DNA from: Streptomyces griseoviridis
Lineage (GTDB): Bacteria > Actinomycetota > Actinomycetes > Streptomycetales > Streptomycetaceae
Direction: 5' to 3'
DNA: 64,000 nt
Assembly: GCF_005222485.1 (NCBI RefSeq)
Contig: NZ_CP029078.1
Coordinates: 5,421,501-5,485,500 of the forward strand
Below, in pieces: positions 23,956 to 31,572 of this stretch. The notes beneath the pieces are model-generated. The model ran no database searches and was not told the DNA's origin. It saw nothing but the letters and a program-made list of their open reading frames with translations. Position numbers and translations under genes: made by a program. Position 1 is the stretch's first letter, and each line of letters starts with the position of its first letter.

Positions 23956-25917
23956 ATGGCGACCCTGACCACCTCGGCCCCGCGCCTCGCCGTCCCCGGC
24001 GTGCTCAGGAGCCGGGCCGCGCACAAGCTGCTGCTGCTCGCGCTCGCCGCCGCCGTCCTGGTGCCGCTGGCCAACGCCCGCTGGGCCAGCGGAAGTTGGC
24101 CAGACGCGCTGACCGTCGACCTGACCGCGCCGCTCACCCGGGTCAGCGACTGGATCATCGACAACCGCGACAGCCACCCGCTGTTCCTCTACTTCTTCGG
24201 CTACGTCAGCAACGCCGTCGTGCTCTCCGTGCGCGCCGTCTACCTGGTGCTCCTCGGCATCGGCTGGGCCGGGGTCGCCGCCCTCGGCGCGCTCATCGCC
24301 TGGCGGGTGGCCGGCGTCCGGCTCGCCCTCGGCTCGGCCGCCGCGTTCCTCGCCTGCGGACTGCTCGGCATGTGGGTGCCGACCATGCAGACCCTCGCCC
24401 TGATGGTCGTCGCCGTCCTCGCCTCGGTCGCCGTGGGCCTGCTGCTCGGCCTGGCCGCGGGGCTCTCCGACCGCCTCGACCGCGCCCTGCGCCCGGTCCT
24501 CGACACCATGCAGGTGCTGCCCGCCTTCGCGTACCTGCTGCCCGTCGTGCTGGTCTTCGGCATCGGGGTGCCCGCCGCGGTCCTCGCCACCGTCGTCTAC
24601 GCGGCCCCGCCGATGGCCCGGCTCACCTCGCTCGGCCTGCGCGGCGCCGACAAGGAGGTCCTGGAAGCCGTCGAGTCGCTCGGCGCGACCGCCCGCCAGC
24701 GGCTGCTGACCGCCAGGATCCCGCTGGCCCGCAGGGAACTCCTGCTCGGCCTCAACCAGGCCATCATGATGGCCCTGTCGATGGCCGTCATCGCGTCCGT
24801 GATCGGCGGCGGCGGCCTCGGCGACCGCGTCTACCAGGCGCTCGCCTCCGTCGACGTCGGCGCCGCCCTCGCCGCCGGCATCCCGATCGTGCTGCTCGCC
24901 GTGGTCCTCGACCGGGTGACCGGCGCGGCCGGCGCCCGCGGCGACGCCGGTACCCCGACCGGCGCGGGGCGCGCACGCCGGGCGTACGCGCTCGGCTCGC
25001 TCGGCGCGCTGGCCGTCGTGGCCGTCGCCGGACGGCTCGCCGGCGGCCTCGACTGGCCGGACGGCTGGACCCTGAACATCGCCGAACCCGTCAACAAGGC
25101 CGTCGACTGGATGACCGCCCACCTCTACTCGGGCGTGCCCGTGATCGGCGGCACCGCCGACTGGGCCGGCCACTTCACCACCTGGGTCCTCGACCCGGTG
25201 CGCGGCGGCCTCCAGTGGCTGCCCTGGTGGTCGCTGCTGCTGATCGTCGCCGCCCTCGCCTGGCTGATCGGCACCTGGCGCACCGCGCTCACCGCCGTCC
25301 TCGCGCTCGCCGCGATCGGCGTCCTCGGCCTGTGGAAGCCGTCCCTCGACACCCTCTCCCAGGTCCTCGCCGCCGTCGCCGTCACCCTCGTCCTCGGCGT
25401 CCTGACCGGCATCGCGGCGGCCCGCAGCGACCGCGTCGAACGCGCCCTGCGCCCGGTCCTCGACGTCTTCCAGACGATGCCGCAGTTCGTCTATCTGATC
25501 CCGGTGGTCGCCCTGTTCGGCGTGGGCCGCGCCCCCGCCGTCGCCGCCGCCGTCGTCTACGCGCTGCCGGCCGTCGTACGGATCACCGCGCAGGGGCTGC
25601 GCCAGGTCGACCCGGCCGCCCTGGAATCCGCCCGCTCCCTCGGCGCCACCCCCTGGCAGCAACTGCGCCAGGTCCAACTGCCGCTGGCCCGGCGCTCGTT
25701 GCTGCTCGCCGTCAACCAGGGCGTGGTCCTGGTCCTCGCCGTCGTCATCATCGGCGGCCTGGTCGGCGGCGGCGCGCTCGGCTACGACGTCGTCTACGGC
25801 CTGGCCCAGGGCGACCTGGCCACCGGACTGGTCGCGGGCGCCGCGATCGTCTGCCTCGGCCTGATGCTCGACCGGGTCACCCAGCCCACCGAACGCCGTG
25901 CGAAGAAGGGGGCCTGA
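23956..25917 (+). CDS. Fused double-permease of a glycine betaine ABC transporter
   Basis: 653 residues, about twice the usual length of ProW/OpuAB. Two homologous permease halves are joined head to tail. Each has the N-terminal segment before the core (VDWxxxHL/VSDWIIDN), then a BPD-type core with an EAA-like loop (LEAVESLGATARQRLLTARIPLARRELLLGLNQ and ALESARSLGATPWQQLRQVQLPLARRSLLLAVNQ). One polypeptide would therefore supply both membrane subunits. It forms the importer with the flanking ATPase and binding lipoprotein. Confidence 0.95.
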   Translation: MATLTTSAPRLAVPGVLRSRAAHKLLLLALAAAVLVPLANARWASGSWPDALTVDLTAPLTRVSDWIIDNRDSHPLFLYFFGYVSNAVVLSVRAVYLVLLGIGWAGVAALGALIAWRVAGVRLALGSAAAFLACGLLGMWVPTMQTLALMVVAVLASVAVGLLLGLAAGLSDRLDRALRPVLDTMQVLPAFAYLLPVVLVFGIGVPAAVLATVVYAAPPMARLTSLGLRGADKEVLEAVESLGATARQRLLTARIPLARRELLLGLNQAIMMALSMAVIASVIGGGGLGDRVYQALASVDVGAALAAGIPIVLLAVVLDRVTGAAGARGDAGTPTGAGRARRAYALGSLGALAVVAVAGRLAGGLDWPDGWTLNIAEPVNKAVDWMTAHLYSGVPVIGGTADWAGHFTTWVLDPVRGGLQWLPWWSLLLIVAALAWLIGTWRTALTAVLALAAIGVLGLWKPSLDTLSQVLAAVAVTLVLGVLTGIAAARSDRVERALRPVLDVFQTMPQFVYLIPVVALFGVGRAPAVAAAVVYALPAVVRITAQGLRQVDPAALESARSLGATPWQQLRQVQLPLARRSLLLAVNQGVVLVLAVVIIGGLVGGGALGYDVVYGLAQGDLATGLVAGAAIVCLGLMLDRVTQPTERRAKKGA

Positions 25918-25918
25918 C

Positions 25919-26866
25919 ATGAGGGTCCGTGGCATCGCGGCGCTCAGCGCGCTGTTCCTGCTCACCGGCTGCGGCGCGGCCGACATGACCAAGCAGGCGT
26001 CGCCCTTCGCCAACGCGGGCGGCACCAGGTCCGTGACGCTGTCCGTGCAGTCGTGGGTCGGCGCGCAGGCCAACGTGGCCGTCGCCCAGTACCTCCTGGA
26101 GCACGAACTCGGCTACCGCGTCGACACCGTCCAGGTCGACGAGGTGCCCGCCTGGGACGCCCTCAGCCAGGGCCGCGTCGACGCCATCCTGGAGGACTGG
26201 GGCCACCCCGAGCAGCAGAAGCGGTACGTCGACGACAAGAAGACCATCACCGACGGCGGCGGCCTCGGCGTCACCGGCCACATCGGCTGGTACGTGCCGA
26301 CCTACCTGGCTGAGCAGCACCCCGACATCACCGACTGGAAGAACCTCAACAAGTACGCGTCCCTCTTCCGCACCCCGGAGAGCGGCGGCAAGGGGCAGCT
26401 GATGGACGGCTCGCCGTCCTACGTCACCAACGACAAGGCGCTGGTGAAGAACCTGAAGCTGGACTACCAGGTGGTGTTCGCCGGCTCGGAGGCCGCGCAG
26501 ATCACCCAGATGAAACAGTTCGCCAAGGAGAAGAAGCCCTTCCTGACGTACTGGTACGCGCCGCAGTGGCTGTTCGAGAAGGTCCCGATGACCGAGGTGA
26601 AGCTGCCCGCGTACAAGGAGGGCTGCGACGCCGACCCGGCGGAGGTCGCCTGCGCCTATCCGCACACCCCGCTGGAGAAGTACCTCAACGCGGACTTCGC
26701 CAGGAGCGGCGGCAAGGCGGCGGCCTTCCTGAAGAAGTTCAAGTGGACGACCGAGGACCAGAACGAGGTCTCCCTCCTCATCGCCGACCAGAAGCTGGCG
26801 CCCGAGGAGGCGGCGAGGAAGTGGGTGGCGCGACACGAGTCCACCTGGAAGGCGTGGCTGTCGTGA
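25919..26866 (+). CDS. Glycine betaine-binding lipoprotein
   Basis: 315 residues from the ATG 1 bp after the permease stop. Signal peptide with lipobox LLTGC, lipidated on Cys18. An OpuAC-type substrate-binding domain follows, with aromatic residues suited to a cation-pi cage (VQSWVGAQANV, LEDWGHPEQQ, HIGWYVPTY, TYWYAPQWLFEKV). Last gene of the operon. It captures betaine or related quaternary amines outside the membrane. Confidence 0.94.
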   Translation: MRVRGIAALSALFLLTGCGAADMTKQASPFANAGGTRSVTLSVQSWVGAQANVAVAQYLLEHELGYRVDTVQVDEVPAWDALSQGRVDAILEDWGHPEQQKRYVDDKKTITDGGGLGVTGHIGWYVPTYLAEQHPDITDWKNLNKYASLFRTPESGGKGQLMDGSPSYVTNDKALVKNLKLDYQVVFAGSEAAQITQMKQFAKEKKPFLTYWYAPQWLFEKVPMTEVKLPAYKEGCDADPAEVACAYPHTPLEKYLNADFARSGGKAAAFLKKFKWTTEDQNEVSLLIADQKLAPEEAARKWVARHESTWKAWLS

Positions 26867-26923
26867 ACGCCCGTCACTGACACAGACGTTGGCCCACGGC
26901 CCGCCGTCACGACCCGCCGGGCA

Positions 26924-26959
26924 GGCGGCCCCCCGGACGCCGTGGTCCGGGGGGCCGCC
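26924..26959. terminator. Bidirectional terminator after the betaine operon
   Basis: Perfect 15-bp stem (26924-26938 with 26945-26959) and a 6-nt loop, between convergent genes. Confidence 0.88.
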
Positions 26960-26984
26960 CGAGTGCTCGGGGGACCGGTGACTG

Positions 26985-27803
26985 TTACCGGCCGCGTCCT
27001 CGGTTGCTGAGGTTCTGGTTGGTGTTGTAGGCGCCCCGGTTGCTGCCGCTGGCGTGACCACTGCTCTGGCCGGTGGTCTGACCAGTGGTCTGGCCGGTGG
27101 TGTACGACGCGGGCTGGTTCTGGTTCGTGTAGGTGGCGACGGGGTTGTTGGGCGGCGCGGCCCTCTGCACGGCCGTCGAGTCGAAGGACAGCGGCGGGAG
27201 TTGTGGGGCGGTCGCGCTGACGGAGCTCGACGTCGGCGCGGTGACGGGAAGCCTGTTGTTGGTGTTCGCCGCGTTCTGCTGCCAGCTGTTCATCACCGAC
27301 TGCCCGAACGCGCCGGCCGCCTGCATGCCCGCGCCGATCGACTGCACCGTGGGGTTCGGTCCGGCGAGCCCCGCGTACATGCCGGCTCCCGCGGCCTCGA
27401 TGGCGCCCAGCGTGAACCTGGGCAGGCTGCCGGGACGGTCCGAGTTGGTGCTGAGTGCCCGCCGGCCCTCGGCGACCACCGTGTAGACACCGCTGGCCCC
27501 GGTCATCGCTACGCCCCAGTTGTAGGCGGAGCTGGCGCCCTGGGCGGAGTCGCCCCGCGCGGTACCGGCGGACTGGAGCGCCAGGCCGAGCGCCGGGATG
27601 GACTGCACGGCGGTGTCCAGGATCTCCCGCCGGTTCTCCGCCACCCAGCTCACGGCCCCGGTCGTGGCGTCCCTGGCGCTCGTGTAGAGCTGGACTCCCC
27701 GGCCCGCCGTGTACGCGACGTAGTGCGACATTCCCTGGTAGGTGCGGTTGGCCCAGCTGTTCGTGTTGCCGCTGGGCGGTACCGCCGGTGCGGGAGTGGT
27801 CAT
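26985..27803 (-). CDS. Hypothetical protein, small-residue-rich helices and Thr/Gly/Gln tail
   Basis: 272 residues, ATG at 27803. I do not recognise it. The middle 130 residues contain amphipathic and hydrophobic stretches rich in Gly and Ala (ILDTAVQSIPALGLALQSAG, GAIEAAGAGMYAGLAG, SIGAGMQAAGAFGQSVMNSW) without a clear TM topology. The C-terminal 90 residues are disordered, Asn/Gln/Ser/Thr-rich, with TTGQ repeats. Its uncharged Asn/Gln tail is unusual for this GC-rich neighbourhood. It stands alone between the betaine operon and a TetR gene. Confidence 0.72.
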   Translation of the reverse strand: MTTPAPAVPPSGNTNSWANRTYQGMSHYVAYTAGRGVQLYTSARDATTGAVSWVAENRREILDTAVQSIPALGLALQSAGTARGDSAQGASSAYNWGVAMTGASGVYTVVAEGRRALSTNSDRPGSLPRFTLGAIEAAGAGMYAGLAGPNPTVQSIGAGMQAAGAFGQSVMNSWQQNAANTNNRLPVTAPTSSSVSATAPQLPPLSFDSTAVQRAAPPNNPVATYTNQNQPASYTTGQTTGQTTGQSSGHASGSNRGAYNTNQNLSNRGRGR

Positions 27804-27950
27804 CGTAATCCGTTCGTTGTCGAGGTCATCACGCCCCCACGACGGATTTGACGGCCGTTCGGTTTCATCGATTTCAGCAGATTACGTCGGGTTGATAGAC
27901 ATTTACTGACGGTCAACCCTCCCGGGGGTGGGTGTCACGGACCCCGGATC

Positions 27951-28523
27951 TCACGGGCGGACGGCGAGCCCGTCGAGGGTGAGATCGAGCAGGCGCTCCG
28001 CGCGCGGCCGGTGCTCGGCGCCGGCCGAGGTGAGGGCGATGCCCTCCAGGGCGGCGAAGATGTCGGTGGCCGGTATGTCGGAGCGGATCACCCCGGCCGC
28101 CGCGCACGCGTCCATGAGCGCGGTGAGGGCGGCCTGGATCAGCTCCCTGCTGTGACCGTAGGGGTTGTTCCCGGTGGCGGCGATGGCCCGCAGGGCGTCG
28201 ATCATGCCGTACTTGGCGGTGACGTAGTCGAGGAAGAGGCGCGTCCAGGCGCGCAGGGCCGCCTCGGGCGGCTGCTGGGCGAGCAGGGCGGGGGCGGCGT
28301 CGCACAGGTGGGCCACCTCGTTGCGGTAGACCGCCTCGATGAGGGCTTCCCTGGTGGGGAAGTTGCGGTACAGCGTGCCGCTGCCGACGCCCGCGGCCTT
28401 GGCGATGCGGTCCAGGTGGGCGTCGAGGCCCTCGGCGGTGAAGACGCGTACCGCGGCGTCGAGGATCTTCTCCCGGTTGCGCCGCGCGTCGGCGCGCAGC
28501 GGTCGAGGCGCTTCGCTGGTCAT
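27951..28523 (-). CDS. TetR family transcriptional repressor
   Basis: 190 residues. N-terminal HTH (REKILDAAVRVFTAEGLDAHLDRIAKAAGVGSGTLYRNFPTREALIEAVY) with the standard TetR layout, then a helical ligand domain. It is divergent from a short-chain dehydrogenase across 234 bp that contain a 24-bp perfect palindrome, its probable operator. The likely role is repression of itself and of the SDR gene. Confidence 0.94.
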   Translation of the reverse strand: MTSEAPRPLRADARRNREKILDAAVRVFTAEGLDAHLDRIAKAAGVGSGTLYRNFPTREALIEAVYRNEVAHLCDAAPALLAQQPPEAALRAWTRLFLDYVTAKYGMIDALRAIAATGNNPYGHSRELIQAALTALMDACAAAGVIRSDIPATDIFAALEGIALTSAGAEHRPRAERLLDLTLDGLAVRP

Positions 28524-28552
28524 CGGTGTCTGCCGTCCCTTTCCCGAACCGT

Positions 28553-28620
28553 GCCGGCTTCCTTGCTCGGCTTGCGTTGCTTGCGTGGCTTGCTTGGCCG
28601 GCTCGGCTTGTGTGGCTTGC
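28553..28620. repeat. Degenerate GCTTG-rich tandem repeat between TetR gene and operator
   Basis: About ten imperfect copies of a (C/T)GGCTTG(C/T)-like unit in the leader of the TetR gene. Possibly slippage-derived. Confidence 0.6.
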
Positions 28621-28643
28621 TAAGTGGAGGCGCCTCCACTTAG
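28620..28643. promoter_or_regulatory. 24-bp perfect palindromic operator (TetR/SDR)
   Basis: CTAAGTGGAGGC followed directly by its reverse complement, midway between the divergent TetR and SDR genes. A second inverted repeat (AAGCGGGG, GCGT, CCCCGCTT; 28652-28671) follows immediately. The core AGTGGAGGCGCCTCCACT is a form that commonly accompanies TetR/SDR pairs in Streptomyces, from memory. Confidence 0.8.
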
Positions 28644-28757
28644 CCTGCTGGAAGCGGGGGCGTCCCCGCTTTCACTGTAGGTCACGGCGCGGGGCGCCGG
28701 CCCGCGCGTGCGCCGGAAAGCGCGCACCGGAAGACGTGTGCAGGAGAAGGAGACGAC

Positions 28758-29495
28758 ATGCCGGATCTCGCGGACAAGGTCATCGCGATCACGGGCGCCA
28801 GCAGCGGCATCGGGGAGGAGACCGCGGCCCACCTCGCGCGACGGGGAGCCCGACTGGTCCTCGGCGCCAGGCGGGAGGACCGGCTGACCGCCGTGGTGGA
28901 CGCCATCACGGCGGAGGGCGGCACGGCGACCGGGGTCGTCGTCGACGTCGGGCGCCGCGAGGACCTCCAACGGCTGACGGACACGGCCGTCGACCGGTAC
29001 GGACGGCTCGACGTCCTGGTCTCCAACGCGGGCACGATGGCCGTCTCGCCCTTCGACGACCTGCGCCAGGACGACTGGGACGCGATGGTCGCCACCCACA
29101 TCACCGGCCTCCTCAACGGCATCGGCGCCGCGCTGCCCGTCTTCCGCCGGCAGGGTTGCGGCCACTTCGTCAACGTCGCGTCGACGGCGGCGTACGTGGT
29201 CACGAGCCCCATGGCCGTGTACGCGGCCACCAAGACGGCGGCGAAGGTACTGACCGAGGGCCTGCGCCAGGAATCGGGCCCCGACCTGCGCGTCACCCTC
29301 GTCTCACCGGGCTTCACGGACACGGAGGGCGTCGGCAAGGGGACGGACCCCGAGATCGCGGCGGACCTGATCCGCAGACGCGACGAGATCGCGATGCCGC
29401 CGTCCGCCGTCGCGTCGGCGATCACTTACGCGATCGAACAGCCGGAGGGAGTGGACATCGGCGAAATCGTGCTCCGCTCGACGGCGCAGGGGTGA
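28758..29495 (+). CDS. Short-chain dehydrogenase/reductase
   Basis: 245 residues with a strong ribosome site (GGAGAAGGAGACGAC). Cofactor motif TGASSGIG. The residues after the second strand (ARREDRL) favour NADP. NAG is in VLVSNAGTM, the catalytic Ser in VNVASTAAYV, and the YxxxK in VYAATKTAAKV. Substrate unknown; probably induced by the ligand of the neighbouring TetR. Confidence 0.94.
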   Translation: MPDLADKVIAITGASSGIGEETAAHLARRGARLVLGARREDRLTAVVDAITAEGGTATGVVVDVGRREDLQRLTDTAVDRYGRLDVLVSNAGTMAVSPFDDLRQDDWDAMVATHITGLLNGIGAALPVFRRQGCGHFVNVASTAAYVVTSPMAVYAATKTAAKVLTEGLRQESGPDLRVTLVSPGFTDTEGVGKGTDPEIAADLIRRRDEIAMPPSAVASAITYAIEQPEGVDIGEIVLRSTAQG

Positions 29496-29701
29496 CGGGG
29501 GGCGGGTGCCGGGTGTGGGGGCCCGGGGGTCGGCGTGCGGGTCGGGGGCGACCGCGTTCCAGGTGGCCGCGCGCACTGCCGCCGTGCCCTGCGCGGTCGC
29601 GCTCTCCGCTTCCGTCGCGATCGGGGTCGCACGGCGGCGCACGGGCTCGCGCCTGCGCCCGACAGCCGCGCATCCCATGCGAGTTGGCTGCGCCTGACCG
29701 C

Positions 29702-29926
29702 TCACAGCACCTCGCCCCGGCTGCGCGCGTTCGCCCGCGCGGTCCTGGCCCGCAGCCGTTCATCGGCGTCCGCCGGCCGCACGGTCCGCGGGTCAACGGT
29801 CCACTCCACACCGCCGGTTACCGGACGCAGGTACCAGAGCCCGGACTCCACGCCCTGGAACACCCCGACCCGCTCCGCGCTGTCGACCAGCAGTGTCCCG
29901 ACGCGCGGGATGTCCTGACTGGGCAT
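29702..29926 (-). CDS. Small conserved Streptomyces protein next to XRE/DUF397 genes
   Basis: 74 residues from the ATG at 29926, which has GAGAGGAG five nucleotides upstream. The sequence VGTLLVDSAERVGVFQGVESGLWYLRPVTGGVEW followed by an Arg-rich charged helix is a type I recall next to XRE/DUF5753 and DUF397 genes. It is divergent from the XRE gene. Function unknown. Confidence 0.75.
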   Translation of the reverse strand: MPSQDIPRVGTLLVDSAERVGVFQGVESGLWYLRPVTGGVEWTVDPRTVRPADADERLRARTARANARSRGEVL

Positions 29927-30006
29927 GACCACTCCTCTCCGTAGCGAATCCACTACCAAGCGCATTCAGAGTGGTCTAGGGTCGAGAAGTCCTCAACCTG
30001 CAGGGT

Positions 30007-30861
30007 TTGCACGAAGAGTTGGGTCAGTGGCCGTTGAATCGAAAAGAGCTGGATCCCGAGAAATCACCCAGCGCCGCGTTCGGCCAGCGTCTGCGCACGT
30101 TGCGCGACGAACGCGGTTGGACGCAGGACGAGCTGGCTGATCGGATGGGATGCTCCGGAACGCATATTTCTGCCGTCGAAACTGGTCGGCGTCCCCCAAC
30201 TCGTCGTTTCGCGACAAACGCCGACCGCGTCTTCGGCACGGGGGGTCGACTTGAGCGGCAGAGCCAGGCCGTGCGATACACCGCGCTGCTCGAGGGCTTC
30301 CCGGAGTACGTCACGCATGAGGCGCGGGCCGCAGAGATCCGGTTGTACGAGGTGGGTGTGGTGCCGGGGCTCCTGCAGACGTCGGAGTACGCGGCAGCGT
30401 TGGAAGAAGACGCGGTGCGACGTGAGGCGATCACGATCGAGCAGGCTGACGAACGGGTCGATCTGGTGGCCAAGCGGCAGGGCGCGCTTCTGCGTTCGCC
30501 ATCGCCTTTGATCTCCGTGGTGCTCGACGAAGGGTGTGTCCGGCGACCGATGGGCCCGCCTGCCGTCATGGATGCCCAGTTCGGGCGATTGCTTGAATTC
30601 GCCGAGCTGCCGAGCACCGTCCTGCAGGTGGCACCGTTCTCGATGGGGGCGCGGAGGCCGTTCAGCCTCCCCATCACCGTGCTGACGATGCCGGACCGGT
30701 CGCTCGTCTCGTACGCGGAGTCTGCCCAGCGTGGCCATCTTGAACGCGAAAACAGTGCTGTGCTGCCGATATTGGCGGCCTACCATCAACTACAGGCCGA
30801 AGCCTTGTCCCAGGCGGCATCTGTGGCCATGATCCAGAAGTTACGAAAGGGCATCCTGTGA
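30007..30861 (+). CDS. XRE/DUF5753 regulator (contains a TTA codon)
   Basis: 284 residues if started at TTG 30007. An in-frame TAG at 29977 limits extension, and TTGs at 30019 and 30034 are alternatives. HTH at about residues 25-80 (RLRTLRDERGWTQDELADRMGCSGTHISAVETGRR), then a DUF5753 domain (LYEVGVVPGLLQTSEYAAAL; VVLDEGCVRRPMG; LQVAPFSMGA). Such proteins pair with DUF397 partners, as WhiJ and AbaA-type systems do. Near the C-terminus a leucine is encoded by TTA (30841-30843), which makes translation depend on the bldA tRNA. GC content is visibly lower than in the flanks. GTGA overlap with the first DUF397 gene. Confidence 0.92.
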   Translation: MHEELGQWPLNRKELDPEKSPSAAFGQRLRTLRDERGWTQDELADRMGCSGTHISAVETGRRPPTRRFATNADRVFGTGGRLERQSQAVRYTALLEGFPEYVTHEARAAEIRLYEVGVVPGLLQTSEYAAALEEDAVRREAITIEQADERVDLVAKRQGALLRSPSPLISVVLDEGCVRRPMGPPAVMDAQFGRLLEFAELPSTVLQVAPFSMGARRPFSLPITVLTMPDRSLVSYAESAQRGHLERENSAVLPILAAYHQLQAEALSQAASVAMIQKLRKGIL

Positions 30862-31064
30862 CTACCGAATCCCCCCGTTGGTTCTCCTCCTCCTACAGTG
30901 GCAACGGCGGCCAGTGCATAGAGATCGCCGTCAACCTTGTCTCCTCGCTCGCCGTCGTCCCGGTCCGCGACTCCAAGAATCCGGACGGTCCGGTTCTGAC
31001 GGTTCCCGCCGACGTGTTCTCTTCGTTCGTGGCGGGCATCAAGGGAGAGTCCGGCGTGATGTGA
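30858..31064 (+). CDS. DUF397 protein, copy 1
   Basis: 68 residues, GTG overlapping the XRE stop. Typical DUF397 layout: W-F-S-S-Y-S-G-N-GGQC-E near the N-terminus, then VVPVRDSKNPDGPVL, then a C-terminal helix. DUF397 proteins act with their adjacent XRE/DUF5753 partner in developmental or antibiotic control. First of three tandem paralogues. Confidence 0.92.
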   Translation: MTTESPRWFSSSYSGNGGQCIEIAVNLVSSLAVVPVRDSKNPDGPVLTVPADVFSSFVAGIKGESGVM

Positions 31065-31081
31065 CGGTGAGAGGGCCCTTC

Positions 31082-31288
31082 GTGACGATCGATTCCCCCC
31101 GCTGGGTCACCGCCTCGCGCAGCAACAACGGCGGTCAGTGTGTTCAGGTCGCCGTCAACCTTGCCTTTACGCGTGGCGTTGTCCCTGTCCGTGATTCCAA
31201 GAACCTGGCTGGTCCCGTGCTGATGCTCCCTGCCGACGTGTTCGCTTCGTTCGTGGCGGGCATCAAAGGGGAGTCCCGAGTGATGTGA
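31082..31288 (+). CDS. DUF397 protein, copy 2
   Basis: 68 residues from GTG 31082, aligned by start with copy 1 (MTIDSPRWV against MTTESPRWF) and preceded by GAGAGGG. Its 3' part is nearly identical in DNA to copy 1, so the duplication is recent. It keeps NNGGQCVQV and VVPVRDSKN. Confidence 0.88.
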   Translation: MTIDSPRWVTASRSNNGGQCVQVAVNLAFTRGVVPVRDSKNLAGPVLMLPADVFASFVAGIKGESRVM

Positions 31289-31308
31289 CGGTGGGAGGGC
31301 GCTTCGCG

Positions 31309-31512
31309 ATGGCCGATTTTCCCTGTTGGTTCACCTCTTCGTACAGCGACAACGGCGGCCAATGCCTTCAGGTCGCCGTCAATCTCGCCGCGACTCACGG
31401 TGTTGTCCCCGTCCGTGACTCCAAGTCCCCGAGCGAATCGACCCTGTTGTTCCGCACCGGCGCCTTCGATCGCTTCGTCGGTGGAGTCAAGAGCGGGTTC
31501 GGGTCTCGCTGA
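31309..31512 (+). CDS. DUF397 protein, copy 3
   Basis: 67 residues from ATG 31309, after GGGAGGG, matching the starts of the other copies (a GTG at 31285 overlapping the previous stop is an alternative). SYSDNGGQCLQV and VVPVRDSKSPSE are retained, but the C-terminal third has diverged from copies 1 and 2. Confidence 0.88.
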   Translation: MADFPCWFTSSYSDNGGQCLQVAVNLAATHGVVPVRDSKSPSESTLLFRTGAFDRFVGGVKSGFGSR

Positions 31513-31572
31513 TCCGGGGCTCTCAAGTCGTCGGGAGCAGCGGGGCTCTGGTCGGGGGAGGAGGGGATCGAC

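Noticed and set aside
23824..26073. Long open frame of 749 codons on the minus strand opposite the betaine permease
   Set aside because: It is the shadow of the real ABC genes; its composition is Gly/Asp/Arg/His low complexity with no family motif, the usual antisense frame of GC-rich genes.
29496..29701. Gene in the space after the SDR gene
   Set aside because: Frames here are Pro/Arg-rich and mutually overlapping shadows with no ribosome site; treated as intergenic.
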